64,000 nt of DNA from Phellopilus nigrolimitatus (GCA_021029095.1 JAJOHG010000079.1:1-64000); one strand, 5' to 3'; counted from the first letter of the stretch, positions 22,975-33,872 are shown. The notes: a model not told the origin generated them from the sequence alone. Numbers and translations are program-made.

Positions 22975-23165
22975 AATATCTTTTTGAGTCATCGACCACC
23001 GCCAGTGCGCAGGCGCTGCGCTCTGGACGGAGCTAGAGCTAGAGAAAGCAGCAGCGGCACACCATGGATGAGCCAGGGGCTCTCGGTGGGCACCCTTAAG
23101 AATGGCGGGCGCGGGGAAGGACGCTGTCCAGGGGTGTGATCGACAGCGCCTGGAAGCGGGAGACA
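22975..23165. other. Segment of about 180 bp present only in the left arm
   Basis: The right arm (about 63530-63550) goes directly from the GACAAGTGTG-type segment to the AAGAGCTTAGGTGAGCAC-type segment. The left arm has about 180 extra bases between them. Its minus strand reads SSSSSVQSAAPAHWRWSMTQ then KDIQLEQELR before a GTGAGC donor, so it may be an exon kept here and deleted on the right. Confidence 0.4.
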
Positions 23166-23990
23166 AGTGTGTCCTACTCCCTGTCCAAAATTACGCGTCG
23201 AGCTGCGCGGACGAGTTGGGAGAAAAGACCTGTACAACTCCACGGCCAAAGCCGAGCTCTCTCACTCTAAACTCGCAGTCTCAGCAATTCAAATGCAAAG
23301 CCCAAGTTCGTCTTCCGGCAATTTTTGTCGTGGAATGAGTGTCTTCCAAAGTCGCCTGTTACTGTCTTCCGAATTGCGAGTAATCTCGGAATCCAAGTCC
23401 AGGATATAGAATTTCTGACTTGTGTGCCTTCTTCGGCGGCAGCACCATCGGACACTTGCTGGCCCGCAGCAAGCCATGACGCATCTACTTGTCAAGTTCT
23501 ATCTGGCCATCGACCGCTGCCGCCGCGCAGGATAGGCGCCCCGGCCCAAGAAGTCCTATGCGAGCCGTTTTGGCAAATTTCTCGCAGCGAAAAACGCTCC
23601 GCGCGCTTAGGGGGTACGCCTGTCCCTGGAGGCGACTCGACCTGCTCGTTCACGGGGCCAAGAGGTTGCTAGAGAAAGCCGAAACTGCGTTGTCGGGCAC
23701 ATCCACGGACAGGGCCCTCCGTTGGGTAATGGCTCACACGCGGTCGCGGGCGTCGTGACACCGAGCCAGACGCGTTCTGCGGTGCAGCTATACGACGTAG
23801 GAGGCGCGATGTCAGGCATGTGATGTTTCGTTTCGGCCTGGCCAAGTACATCGTGTCGTTGAAGACTTGCACGTAGCTATGGGTCTTCATACGTGAGGAG
23901 TGCATCGGAACGTTCGAGGTCAGACGACGAAAAACTCGGCACGATTTTACGGCTTTCGATCTCAAATCTCCGACGCCGTCTTCGACATCG
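23166..23990. other. Arm-shared sequence with a short conserved minus-strand ORF
   Basis: The mirrored stretch is 62.7-63.5 kb. On the minus strand at about 23289-23420 a frame reading LDLDSEITRNSEDSNRRLWK and TLIPRQK is conserved with the right arm (plus strand, about 63295-63417), which suggests an old exon. Other open frames are not consistent between arms. No domain recognised. Confidence 0.3.
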
Positions 23991-25100
23991 ACCTCAATCT
24001 TGCGTGCTCGACGTCGTTTGGCGCGGCGGCCAAGGAAAAGTGCGGGTTCTGGAGATGCCGTTCATCGGCGCTCTAAACCGGTTCAATTCGGTTTCAAGCA
24101 CTCGTACGCAACTGTGAACGAGATGCACGCGAAATATCATACTCGTGCAGGTCCAGGAAAGGTATGCATTACTGCAATCTGCAATCACTAATGTTAGAAG
24201 ATGATGCTTCATGTGACCTGGGGCTTCTCTCTTTTCCAATACTTTCAAAAATGACTCGTCGAGTTAGCTGAGTGGCGGAAAGACAGGTTATCGCAAGCGC
24301 ATATCCAAGACGACCCTAGCCGAATTTGCTAGGTACACGTTCGGAAAGCAGCACCGATTCAAGAGTGTCTCTCCTTCGTGCTTGTTGTCTTTTTCTGCGT
24401 AACGCATGGCCAGATCACCTGACGAACACTCAACATCCAATTTTGCTGCTCGAACGCGTGTCGACGGAACCTATAGAGATCCGATACAAACGAAGGGCTC
24501 AGTCAATCGATTCCTTTGAAGCCCTCTTTGATCTCCTCGTAGGCTCAACTTCACTCTCCATATAAGGCCTTTATCATTCGTTCCGAACGTCCATCGCCAG
24601 AATCCCCACCATACTCCGAGTCATCTCAGTCCACTTAACCCCTTCGGTGTCGGCCAATTATTCCAACTCGCGTCCGCGCGGTTGTTATTACTTTTATATT
24701 TGGCGTAGGTAAGCTCTCAGCTAGAAACGACGTCTTCGACGTCATCTCTTTGTTGGGCGGAAAGGCGGATACCATCTGATCCGTGAGCTGGAAGGAGAAC
24801 TACTTGGGTATCCAAACGATTCCTGTGTCCCACGCTATTCCGAAAGCAATTACCTTTGTGAAATGGGACGAAACGTTATGCTGCTTCTCTCGGGCAGCGA
24901 TGCCACCTTACCGCATGCGAGCAGTAGACGTGGGCATCCGACACAGTCATTGGGTGCTCGGCGACTGGTCTGAGTGTTGTACCGTTCAAATGATAGTGCG
25001 AGTGCTCATGGAGTGGCTAATCTGTCTCTGTCCATGCTCGTGGATCTCAGTCGACACGATCTGACTTTAACAAATGCTGCTGCTTAAATCATTTTTGCAC
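23991..25100 (+). repeat. Repeat unit D1, copy in the left arm
   Basis: It matches 10.8-11.9 kb and, inverted, 61.6-62.7 kb. It includes the GCATTACTGCAATCTGCAATC segment, the CGATTCCTTTGAAGCCCTC segment and a CATATAAGGCCTTTATCATTCG TATA-like region. The candidate companion ORF is frameshifted here. Confidence 0.45.
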
Positions 25101-25246
25101 AAGAAACAACATGACAAAAGATACGAAACACTGCTCATAATGCATTCCACCTGTCTCTTAACTACTACAGAACGGCCCTGGAATGAGCGATGATGACCGA
25201 GATGGGGATACAATGAGAACCTCATTGCTAAGAGCGGGCATTGTGA

Positions 25247-26200
25247 TTATTCAGTGTCGGTATTGTCCTCAGACGCATCATTGTATTCTGCCTCGGACGA
25301 CTCGTTCGCCGCGCCCTTCTGCCAGTTAGAGACAGGATTGAGCTTCCATGGGCAGTGATCCGGAGCCAGGTAGGGTCCAGCAGAGCATGTAGTGGCAGAG
25401 CATATGGGACGTCCCTCGCCGAGAATGGGTGTTATTGTGGCTCCCGGTGGAGGGATTGATGGCGGGGGTGGCAGCAGGGATGATTGCGGTGGTGAAGATG
25501 GCGAAGGCGGTGGGGGTGTCAGCGGCGAGGATGATGGCAATGGGGGAGATGTCTGCGGAGGTGGAGATGGCAGAGGCGCGGACGGCGGAGGCGATGGAAG
25601 TGCCGGCGGCGGGAATGGCGAAGGCGGGGTTAACGGCGGCGATGGGGATTGCAGAGATGGCGAAGGCACATCTGTATTGCTAATTCTGGACTCCTCCAGG
25701 ACCCGCTTGTTTGGGCGCAGAGTTGGTGTGCTGTCTTGCGGAAGATTCATATGTTAGAAGCGCGGGCTTATTGCTGATGACGATGAAGCGACTCACTGTC
25801 AGACTCCAATTCCTCAGCCTTGCGCTTCCGCGCGGTGGGTTCTTGGGGCATAGCCCCGACGTTCTCCTTGGAGCCTCCCGGCCCGGAACTGGAGTCGGAG
25901 CTTTGGACATGGGCGTCCACGCTGTCCTTGAGGCTACGGCGGACATAAAAATGGCGTCAACATACGATATATAAGCACGAGACAGAAACCAGAACACACC
26001 CGAACTCCGCACACCATTGGAGCAACCGCTCTCGGATTTCCTCTTGCTTTCCTGTGGCTGTCAAGCCGTGTACCTGCATACTAATCGGTAACGAGCAGCG
26101 ACAGCGACAGAGATGCGAGACTCACCCTTGCGAGTGTCCTCAACTCGTGGTATCTCAGCCCCTTTATCTGGGCCTCAGACGGGAGCGCCGACGAATCCAT
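25247..26200 (-). CDS. SAP-domain protein with long Pro-rich tail, 257 aa
   Basis: Exons 26126-26200, 26000-26073, 25797-25933 and 25247-25734 join into 257 codons. The third exon must start after CCGTAG at 25934, since a CAAG acceptor seven bases further would break the frame. SAP domain at residues 16-48, with a Thr replacing the usual Lys/Ala in the turn. Linker KENVGAM and TARKRKAEEL basic patch. Exon 4 contains a Pro/Ser run of about 70 residues (repeats of PPPSAPLPSPPP type), longer than in any other copy, and ends NWQKGAANESSEAEYNDASE then DNTDTE. The acidic terminus is intact. The mirrored partner (60632-61468) has a shorter tail, so the Pro-rich segment changes length freely while staying in frame. 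Confidence 0.85.
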
Positions 26201-26449
26201 GTGGTGTGGTAGGATGTGGAAGTGGAAGTGGAAATGGAAGTAGATCGTAGTTGTGGTAGAGGTTAGTGGTTGAAGGGAGAAAGGGAATGAGCCCCCGTAT
26301 TTAAAGCCCTCGAAGAGAGCCACACATCACATGTTGGTTTGTTGGGTTGTATTCGTGTTTGTTCTGGCTTTCATTATGTTCGTTTTGTTCGTGTTGCTCT
26401 GATTTTCATTATGTTCATTGTGTTCATTGTGCAAGTCCGGCTATTGTAT

Positions 26450-26463
26450 CCGACCGGTCGGTC
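26450..26463 (-). promoter_or_regulatory. SAP promoter palindrome, degenerate copy
   Basis: CCGACCGGTCGGTC, preceded by TTCATTGTGCAAGTCCGGCT and 250 bp before the ATG at 26200. One base differs from the consensus, giving the alternative palindrome CCGACCGGTCGG. Confidence 0.45.
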
Positions 26464-26499
26464 CAGTGGAACACGTTATTTGTATCTATTTGGGTTGTG

Positions 26500-27590
26500 A
26501 GCATGTATTTCCGACGAATACACATAGTCTGAATGTATGCAGGTCTCATTGTGACCCTTGGATTTAATTTCACCTTAATACAATATTCCTCAATTCTACT
26601 GTACCGAGGAAAGATTCTAGTCTGAGCTCTCTCCAAAAAGGGACTGCTAACGAGCAGTCGTGTCTAAACGTGCTTGAAAAGCAACGAGGCTCCGATAACT
26701 GCTGGAGGAAGAGTAAGTGACGGGGCGAGTTCAGACTTTTAAGGTCAGATACGTTCGAGTCTTCTTCCATCTTTGAGGTCGACGCTGAGTCTGATGCCCT
26801 CGCCCACTGCTCGCACGCGGTGAGGTGGCCTCGCTACCCGAGAGAAGCAGCATAACGTTTTCGTGCCATTCCATGAATGTCATTACTTTCAGAATAGCGC
26901 GGGGCACCTGCTGTCAATGTCCTTCGCCCAGGAATCCTTTGCACAGCAGTTAGCTTTTCCTTCAGCTCGCAACTCAGACAGCAATCGCCTTTTCGACCAA
27001 CAAGAGATGACGCCGAAGATGGACATCGTTTTTAGTTGAGAACTTACCTACGCCAATATAAGAATATGCGTGAGCAAGTTGGAGGAATTGGCCGACACGG
27101 AAGGGGCCAAGTAGACTGAGATGACTCAAAGGATGGTGAGGAGTCTGGCTGTAGACAAGCGAATGATAAAGGCCTTTTATGAAGGGTGAATCGCCGCCAG
27201 CACCAATTGCAAAGTGCTGCAAGCCAGCCAGCCAGAAGTCCGTCCGCCGGGCTTCAATAATGAGTACTGTCATCAGCGCACTTTCAACCGAGTAGAGCAG
27301 CTTTACAGTCATGTGTACTCGGCAGCTGGTCCGAGCGCTGTGTCGTTCAGATGATACTGAGTGCTCGCTGAGTTGCGAATCTGTCTGCAGCCATGCTCAT
27401 GATGTCGATCGAAATCCAGTTCAATGCGATCTGATTTTAACAAGCGCTGCTCAATTCATTATTGCACAAGACATGACACGACAAAAGATATACAGAATAC
27501 TGCTATTAACACCCACCAACTATCTCTTAACTACTGTCAGAACGGCTTCGAAATGAGCGACGGAGACCGAGACGGAGATGCAACAATAAC
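26500..27590. repeat. Repeat unit D2, copy in the left arm
   Basis: Matches 13.2-14.4 and 38.0-39.2 kb, and inverted 59.3-60.3 kb. Here part of the D1 relic (26780-27300) appears inverted relative to the 13 kb copy, so the unit itself has been rearranged. No gene called. Confidence 0.4.
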
Positions 27591-27591
27591 A

Positions 27592-28161
27592 TCACGGCTT
27601 AGAGCGGGCATTGTCACTAATCAGTATCGGTTTTTGGTTGTAATTCTTCTCGGACGACACGTGCTCGACTGGAAGCTCTTCTGCCCCGAGAAGTATTCTA
27701 ATGAAAAGAGAATTGGTCAAATACAAGTCGATCGAAAGCACGTCCACGTCATAGACTTACCCATCATGGTATACTTCCTTGCCCTCAAAAAGATCCAATA
27801 GCAAATCCAGATCAACGTCAGGGCGCTGCGCAACCCACACTTTTCTCAGTGCCTGCCATTTCTCATCGTATGCTTGGAGGTTTTCGGCCAGCAGCGCGAG
27901 CCACTCATGGCTCAAACCCAGGATCCCTTCGAGACGGAGTGTCTGCAGCGTTGGCACCGTGTCACCATGTTCTATCTCGGCAGGACAGTAGTCGTATGTC
28001 CTCAGTGTGAGGTGCTGTAGACCCCGAAGCTTGTCCCAAGGCAGTCGGTATGTATAAGCATGGATATGGGGGACGGCGTGGTCGTCTTCCGTCGGCAGTG
28101 TTTCGAAAATCAATTCGTTCAGGAGATTGTTTTCTGGTAATCCCCCAAGTATGCAGTTCAT
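27592..28161 (-). CDS. F-box/LRR-like C-terminal segment spliced onto a SAP-family tail (chimera)
   Basis: The first exon, 27761-28161, begins with ATG and carries leucine-rich motifs: LPWDKLRGLQHLTLRTYD, TLQTLRLEGILGLSHEWLAL, LQAYDEKWQALRKVWV and DLDLLLDLFEGKEVYHDG. This is typical of the C-terminus of basidiomycete F-box/LRR proteins (substrate adaptors of SCF ubiquitin ligases), but the F-box and most repeats are absent. It ends at a GTAAGT donor. After a TTTTCATTAG acceptor the frame continues through ILLGAEELPVEHVSSEKNY, and VSSEKNY is the SAP-family C-terminal tail in its native frame, to a stop at 27592. On the other side, 28165-28260 codes on the same strand for the SAP signature RPVSDW. 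So an LRR exon sits inside a SAP tail. Whether the chimera is expressed is unknown. Confidence 0.5.
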
Positions 28162-28257
28162 CCATTCCGTAGCCGTCGCCCGTCCTTCTTCCAGTCAGAA
28201 ACTGGCCTGATAATCCACGGCCATCCACTTGGCTCCTGTGTATAAAAACATGGAGTC

Positions 28258-28334
28258 CCACTTCGGTAGTTGCGCGTAAGCCACAATAAACTACGCGCTA
28301 TAGCCGTAATTCGAAGGTATTTCCCAGCTACACC
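28258..28334. repeat. TIR-like core repeat, copy 2
   Basis: CCCACTTCGGTAG through AAACTACGCGCTATAGCCG to TTTCCCAGCTACAC, nearly the same as 14530-14605 and diverged from the palindrome at 39.4 kb. It lies between a SAP tail remnant and the zinc-finger ORF, as in the 14.5 kb copy. Confidence 0.45.
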
Positions 28335-28335
28335 T

Positions 28336-28913
28336 TTAAGGCTCTTGTTGCGCCGCGCGTGTCGTCTCGATATACCGGCAGCGGTGCCGCTGGACCTTCC
28401 TCTGGCACTGGGCCGAGTAAGGCCGGCCCGTCGGAAACAGCAAAGGGGAAGGCTCCTCAGTCAAGCGTGGATACGGGCATCCCCGCCCCTCTGAGCGTAG
28501 GCTCCGACCATTTTAGGTCTTTTGTCGCGCCGCGTGTGTCATCTCGACATACCAGCAGCGGGGTCGCTGGACCCTCCTCTGGGGCTGGGCCGAGTAAGGC
28601 CGGCCCGTCAAAGCCGACAAAGCGGAAGGCTACTCAGTCAAGCGAGCCTGGTCCGTCCCAAAAGAAGGCGAAGAAGGTCGGAAACCATCCCTGTACGATT
28701 CCGGGATGCAGCAAGACGTTTGCAACTAAGGGGACGTTGCAAAGGCATATGAACAGGGCAAGTAAGCATGTCTCCCCTCAAAATAAGAAGAGCTGCCTGC
28801 ATCCCTGGTGCGCGTATAGAGCTGCACGTGCGGATGCAATAACCCGACATCGGAGAACCTGCAAGCCTGCCAGAGGGTTTGTTCCAAAAAAAATAAAAAA
28901 ATATTTGGCTTAA
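28336..28913 (+). CDS. Zinc-finger protein (C2H2 plus C2HC), 5' end missing
   Basis: The open frame runs from about 28336 to the stop at 28913 but has no upstream ATG, so a first exon is missing or lies elsewhere. The N-terminal half is low complexity and contains a tandem internal duplication: APRVSSRYTGSG...GPSKAGPS and again APRVSSRHTSSG...GPSKAGPS. A KRKATQSS and QKKAKK basic region follows, then two fingers: CTIPGCSKTFATKGTLQRHM (C-x4-C-x12-H, next H six residues on) and CLHPWCAYRAARADAITRHR with RTC (C-x4-C-x12-H-x3-C). Sequence-specific nucleic acid binding in the nucleus is inferred. The 3' end overlaps the antisense end of the chimeric SAP gene (28726-29916). The mirrored copy at 58.5-58.9 kb is frameshifted. 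Confidence 0.6.
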
Positions 28914-29916
28914 ACTCGAATAAATCATGCACAATCGTATCGAGCATTCTTGTCAGTTTCTCTGTGGAGAGGGGAGAAAGGGCCTGGCTAAGACGCGTTG
29001 ACCGTCTCAATGGTCCTGTATACTTGCGAGCGTCGACGAGAGCGCCGCGCACCTTCCTAGCCGAAAACGGGATCTCCTGTTCGGTGGCGCTCGCGGCCGA
29101 GTCAGCATCTGGCACTACCGGCTCCTCGGGAGCATTAGGGGTGTTATAAGCACGCTGTCTAGAGACAGTGAGTACTTGATGGTTTGGAGTGCCGATGTGT
29201 CGTCTAGCAGCTGTCCGTTTTTGAGTTTTTCTCGGAGCCATTGTGGATATGATGAGATGATGAGATGACGATACGCGGAGAGCTAGACCCGGGGGACGCT
29301 GCCGTGCTCCAGGAGATGGCGGCGGGGATGGCGGAAGTAGAAAAAGTATCGGCGCTGGCTGGGATGACGGAGGTAGCAGGGGCACATCTGTGTTGATCCC
29401 ATTGGAGTCTACCAATATCTTTCTACTTTGACGTGCAGCTTCTCGCAGAGAATTGATATGTCAGGAGTGCAGGTGTATTGTGGACGCTGATGAAGAGACT
29501 CACTTTCCGATTCTATCTCTTCTTCCTTCCGCTTCCGCGCGGTACTCTCTTGAGGCGTAGTCCCAATGTTCTCTTTGGTCGCCGTACCTGAGCCGGATGC
29601 ATAACAGGGGGCGGCTCCAGAATTGTGGCCGTCCAGGTTGTGCGCGGGTCTGCAGCAGACACATCCAAGTGTCGTCTGTGAGAAATACATATGAAGCGGT
29701 GAAACAGGAACGCACCCGGTCTCCGCCTGCAATTTCAGCAAGCGCTCTAGAATTTGCTCGAGCCGCCCTGTGACTTTCAAGCCTTGTTCCTGCATACTGA
29801 TCAGTAACGAACGGCGACAGCGACGGAGATGCGAGACTCACCCTTGCGAGCGTCCGCGACTCGTAGTATCCCAGCTCTTTATTCTGGGCATAAGATGGGA
29901 GTGCCGACGAATCCAT
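28726..29916 (-). CDS. Chimeric SAP-domain protein with 'TQKR' tail, 335 aa
   Basis: Exons 29842-29916, 29716-29789, 29504-29649 and 28726-29438 join into 335 codons. SAP domain: GYYESRTLAR plus EQGLKVTGRLEQILERLLKL. Linker with TARKRKEEEIE basic patch. After a Pro-rich stretch the usual SAP tail is replaced by SSSHHLIISTMAPRKTQKRT, then QEIPFSARKVRGALVD and YTGPLRRSTRLSQALS (basic, possibly chromatin-directed) and FEFKPNIFLFFLEQTLW. Because MAPRKTQKR is preceded by an open frame through exon 4, I read it as a fusion, not a separate gene. A separate start at that Met cannot be excluded. The last about 60 codons overlap the zinc-finger gene on the other strand and may not be used. Copies at 40.4 and 57.5 kb show the same fusion, so it predates the duplications. 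Confidence 0.7.
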
Positions 29917-30083
29917 GTAGTGTGATGGGAAGTGGAAGTGGATCGTAGTTGTGGTAGAGGTAGTGATTGAAGGGAGAAGGGGAATGAGTCCCCGTATTTA
30001 AAGCCTTCGAAGAACTACCAGAGAGCCACCTATCAGACTTTGGTTTGCATTCGTGTTGCTTTAGTTTTCATTATGCCCATTGT

Positions 30084-30116
30084 GCAAGTCTGGCTATCGT
30101 ATCCGATCGGCCGGTT
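30084..30116 (-). promoter_or_regulatory. SAP promoter module, chimeric subfamily
   Basis: CCATTGTGCAAGTCTGGCTATCG, then CCGATCGGCCGGTT (30103-30116), 187 bp before the ATG at 29916. The spacing is the same as for the 40.4 kb paralogue. TTTAAATAC lies nearer the gene at about 29995-30003. Confidence 0.5.
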
Positions 30117-30179
30117 CAGTGAGAGATCGTTTCGATACTGTATGAGCCGCGACGCGCAGTAGAGATTCAGGATTCAGAC

Positions 30180-31870
30180 TGAACTGCTCAGCCTCTCGCT
30201 ACTTTGTTCTTCGGCGAACACGCGATTTCGATCGCATGTGATGCCCGAGTCTTTGTCCTTCGTCTTTGTCTCGTTGCAGCCATCGTTCCACGAGCCGCCT
30301 GCGTCGAAGTCGGGGCTGCTTGGCTTTGCTAAAGTGCGTCCCGTTGATATGCGATATGTTAACTCGAGAAAAATGAAGGACCTCTGATTGGTTGACTCGC
30401 GAGACTTCGCAATGGCGACTTTTCGGCTTCAATTATTGATTCAAATCGATTAAAAATAAAAAGGAAGGGCTCACAAATAGTGGGCTTGTTGATGCCCCCT
30501 TCGGCGCCTCTCAGGCTCATACAATAACCTCCTCCAAGCCTCCCGCAGCACTTCCGCTCTCTGTGCAAAGACCGAGATAGCTGGCACGCTAGGTCGCCAA
30601 AGGTCCTTAGTAGTCCGAAAGAAAACCACTGTCTTGCATCGCAGAGTTCCCTGAGTTGCCCTCATGTGCACGGCCGCCGCCTCTCTCATATTCGTCTCCT
30701 CATAGGTCCTCATTTGCCGTTCACTGTCGCGCATCGGGAGCTTCCTCCCAGTCAACTATACGCAAAGACCGTATCCGCGGGATTATCTCCTGCGCCGCGC
30801 CTTGCGCATACATGTGCGGAGGGCTGCCAGGTAAGTCCGGAGCTGAGCCTCTAGACAAAGCTGGAGCATCGATCATGCAGAAATCAGAGTCTAGGAGGCT
30901 TGCCGCCACTGCCTCCGGAGGTGGCGGCGAGCGAGGTCTAACGGGCCTGTTGTTAAAGCGTGCGGAGCCAATTGACAACAATGGCAGAGTCGCCTCTTGC
31001 TTTGGAAGTGTGCAAAGATGAGAGAGAGAGAGAGAGCCCGTGTATCTGACGCGATTCTGAGGCATTAGGGAATTACTGCTTGCAGATCTTTCGTCGAATG
31101 CATCGGATTCGCGAGCAACCCTGCGATTCCAATCACACTTCCCAAGTCGAGTGTGTTCTCAGTTCCTTCAGCCTCGTCGTCGGCCTCCTGGTGCCAGAGA
31201 GTGCATCGCTGGCGCTCATAGCTCCGTTGCCGGTATCGTGTCCGCCAGTAGTCAGCTTCTAATCCTGCACCAGGAGTGACATGCGGGTTGTCGTCAATGT
31301 CGCGCTATGCCAAAGTTTTAAAATAACACGGACGTGCTTGATCTACGCCCGCTTCTCAAGCAGCTGCTCTTTGATTCTTTTCTTTCGATCCCTCTCGTTA
31401 GCAGACCATACTTCTTCAGGCCCCGCGCACTAATAGGCAACGAGCAGAGACAGTGGCGACAACGATAAAGACGTAAATGCGCCAGACCTTGGCAAGCGCA
31501 CTCAACTGCTTATGTTCCCATCTTGAGAGAACGTATTCAGGAGGTGTCCCTATCGGGTGCTGAGCTGGCGTTGACTCAAGCAGATGTATGCAGCTGAGTG
31601 GTCTTCCGGGGTTCGTTTGCCGATTCCTCCTTTATTGTCGGCCTCTTAGCTTTCTCGGTGGCTTGGGTCTTAGCTGCGCGGGTCAAACCTGACTGGAGTG
31701 CCATAGTCGATCTCCGAGAGCGGGAACTGGACGAGGGACGAGGTAGTGATACGCACGCTTGAGAGTGACGGACGGTCATCACCCGCGTATCCCTCAAGCT
31801 CATATTTATAAGGCGCATTCCCGTCCATTTCGTCCCTCACCCGCCCGCACGACGTCTCGCAGGGCAACCT
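30180..31870 (-). pseudogene. Decayed SAP-related gene (T type), left arm copy
   Basis: Minus strand at 31440-31560: TPPEYVLSRWEHKQLSALAK is SAP helix 1. The intron that should follow ends in CTATTAGTGCGCGG where intact SAP genes have GATTAGTACGCAG, so the acceptor is lost. The next segment aligns with SAP helix 2 (GLKKYG, then ERDRKKRIKEQLLEKRA) but needs a frameshift. Then EADYWRTRYRQRSYERQR and DDEAEGTENTLDLGSV form an acidic exon, with a last open stretch at 30721-31065 (PQNRVRYTGS ... PHMYAQGAAQEIIPRIRSLR). The upstream AAKTQATEKAKRPTIKE stretch may be a basic N-terminus. Parallel damage exists in the 42.2 and 56 kb copies. Confidence 0.5.
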
Positions 31871-33060
31871 CGCTCAATGTATATCCCTCAGCGCTCCGTC
31901 CACCTCTGTCCCCCCTTTCCAGTCCCTCCCTGAGCGACTCGGTTGGGAGAAGCAGGTCTGGAGACTGAAAAGGAGTCTATGCATTTATTCGGCCATTGAT
32001 GATATGCGTGTGCGCGCTGGTCGCGGACGAGCGGAAGGAAAGCCGTGGAACGGCCAGGAAGGGGCGTGGATCTGCTCGTGGCTGGCTGATTCAGACAAAT
32101 AGGCTATCCGCGGATATAAGCTCATCTTTGTGTGGGGGATGAGTCCGGGTTCACGCACGTACACGCAAGTAACGCGCCAAACGCCTCTGGCGGATTGCCT
32201 TGTCCATGTTTAGTCTGCTAGCTCAGGCGCCTTTTTCCGCATGCAGAACATTTTAGGAGAAGAGCGATCAGGAGCGCCTGGGTGTGTTTCCGGTTTTAGT
32301 CTCAAGTCCAGACTCGGTATTCTGCATTGCAGTGTTTTGAGGACGATCCATCTGGCACCGACGAGCAAACACGAGAGAGTTGACCGCGCTCGCAGAGCTG
32401 CAGGTTCTTATCGCGTCGGAGTCCGTCTCAGTGTGGGGTGTCCCTGTTTCCCTCGTAATATTGTAGTCATTCCACGTGTAGATAGGCCAAAGTCTGAATG
32501 CCACAGTTTCGCGGGGATATTCAGGCGGCATATCTGTCTCTTCGTCAGAGTAGATGGAGCAAGGGTGACGTAGTCTTGAGTCCCTTGCATCGTAAGATAT
32601 TTAGACGGTACTTGAAAGGCGCGATGGAATGGTGGGTCCTTGAGTTGCGTTGAAAAGAAGACGCCGTAGGGAGAGAAAAGAGACTCACCGACGGCAGCCT
32701 GATCATTATCCGTGTGTCCTCTACTAAACGTTTTTCTCAGTGGTTCCGTGTTTGTATCCGAAGGGTCTCATGAACACATCCGTACAGTCGCTGTCGCTGT
32801 CCCTTGATGATGACGCTCAGCTGTAGCAGCAGTCGGGAAACGCTTTTTCCTCCCCGGTTTTGGAGGCTAAGGGGCGATAACACAAATAAAGACCAACACT
32901 TATAGTCAAGTTTCCGCTAAAACGAATTCGGTGCCCAGCGACGGAGGTGTTCGGATAGGCTTGGCTTTGCAGCTCTGCTTTTTTTTTTCGGGCAGCACTA
33001 ATTCGATGCGTTTTTACAACGGAAGGCCAGCGGGAGTACTGTACCGACGTCCGTCCAAGT
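31871..33060 (-). repeat. Repeat unit D4, left arm copy
   Basis: The minus strand at 32268-32531 reads MPPEYPRETVAFRLWPIYTW, then MDRPQNTAMQNTESGLETKT. An upstream exon near 32700 (GHTDNDQAAVG before GTGAGTCTC) joins through a 105-nt intron. The protein is unknown. The other copies share the motifs but break the frame at different points, so I cannot say which, if any, is functional. The stretch also contains the about 32880-33000 AACTTATAGTCAAGTTTCC segment shared with 44.2 and 54.4 kb. Confidence 0.45.
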
Positions 33061-33174
33061 AAGCAGGGTGTGCGTGCGTATGCACGCGAGACGATCGAGC
33101 CAAACAGCGAAATCGTCGCACTGGCCGAGACGGGACAGATCCCGCACGGGCGCCTGCAAACGGAGTTATCGCCA

Positions 33175-33605
33175 TCAAGCGACCTTCTGCACAGCTACAT
33201 ATAGACGCCCCGGAGCTCAGCTCAGCTCCCAGCTTCATCCCCCCAGAAAAACAAAACGCAAAGGAAAGAGAGCTCACCAGCGCCCCACTCGCTCCCTCTG
33301 CGCCCTCTCCTCTCCCTCAACCCCACGCGACGCCGCATCGCCGCCCTTCCGGCCGAGCACGACCGCGCGCCAGCCCGCGTCACGCTCCGCACAAGCCATC
33401 GCGCTGCGCGCGTCGTCCCGCCCGTCCGCCGCGTCCCCGCCGGCGGAGCGCACGAGCTGCCGCCCGCGCACGCGCTTGCCCGAACGGAGGCGCGCGGCGG
33501 CGGCGGCGCTGCGCTGCCTTGCGCGTGGTGTGCAGGTGCAGCGCGTGCGGGAGGTGCGCCGGGGGGGGGGGGGGGGGGCGGGCGTCGGGGCGCGGCGCGG
33601 TGTGC
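33175..33605 (-). pseudogene. Decayed copy of the single-pass membrane protein gene (left arm)
   Basis: Aligned with the intact gene at 44496-44956, exon 1 keeps SAAAAARLRSGKRVRGRQLV and AGWRAVVLGRKGGDAASRGV, and exon 2 ends QKVA with the same intron. It has lost the hydrophobic ALYALALTSLALH segment and an internal block, and HLHTTRKAAQ is in another frame. A run of 18 G at about 33560-33577 falls at the broken N-terminus and is a likely cause of frame loss. Confidence 0.65.
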
Positions 33606-33872
33606 TCACTTTCCCTTTCCGCTCGCGTCGGGACGCCTGGCCTCAAAAAGGCGATTTTTGCCAATGCCAGGATGCGTCGCTCTCCCAACCGCCTCGCAAA
33701 AGTATGTAAGTGATGAGATGATGAGACGGGTGGGTCGAGAATAAAATCGGGGCGTTCTGATTTCGTGGACTTGGACTGACGATGCTTCATATCGGTTTCG
33801 CGTTCACCGTCGGGCAAGTACATGGGATTTGACTGCCCCGAAGTCGGGCGTCGTCCACTATCCAAGTCCTCC

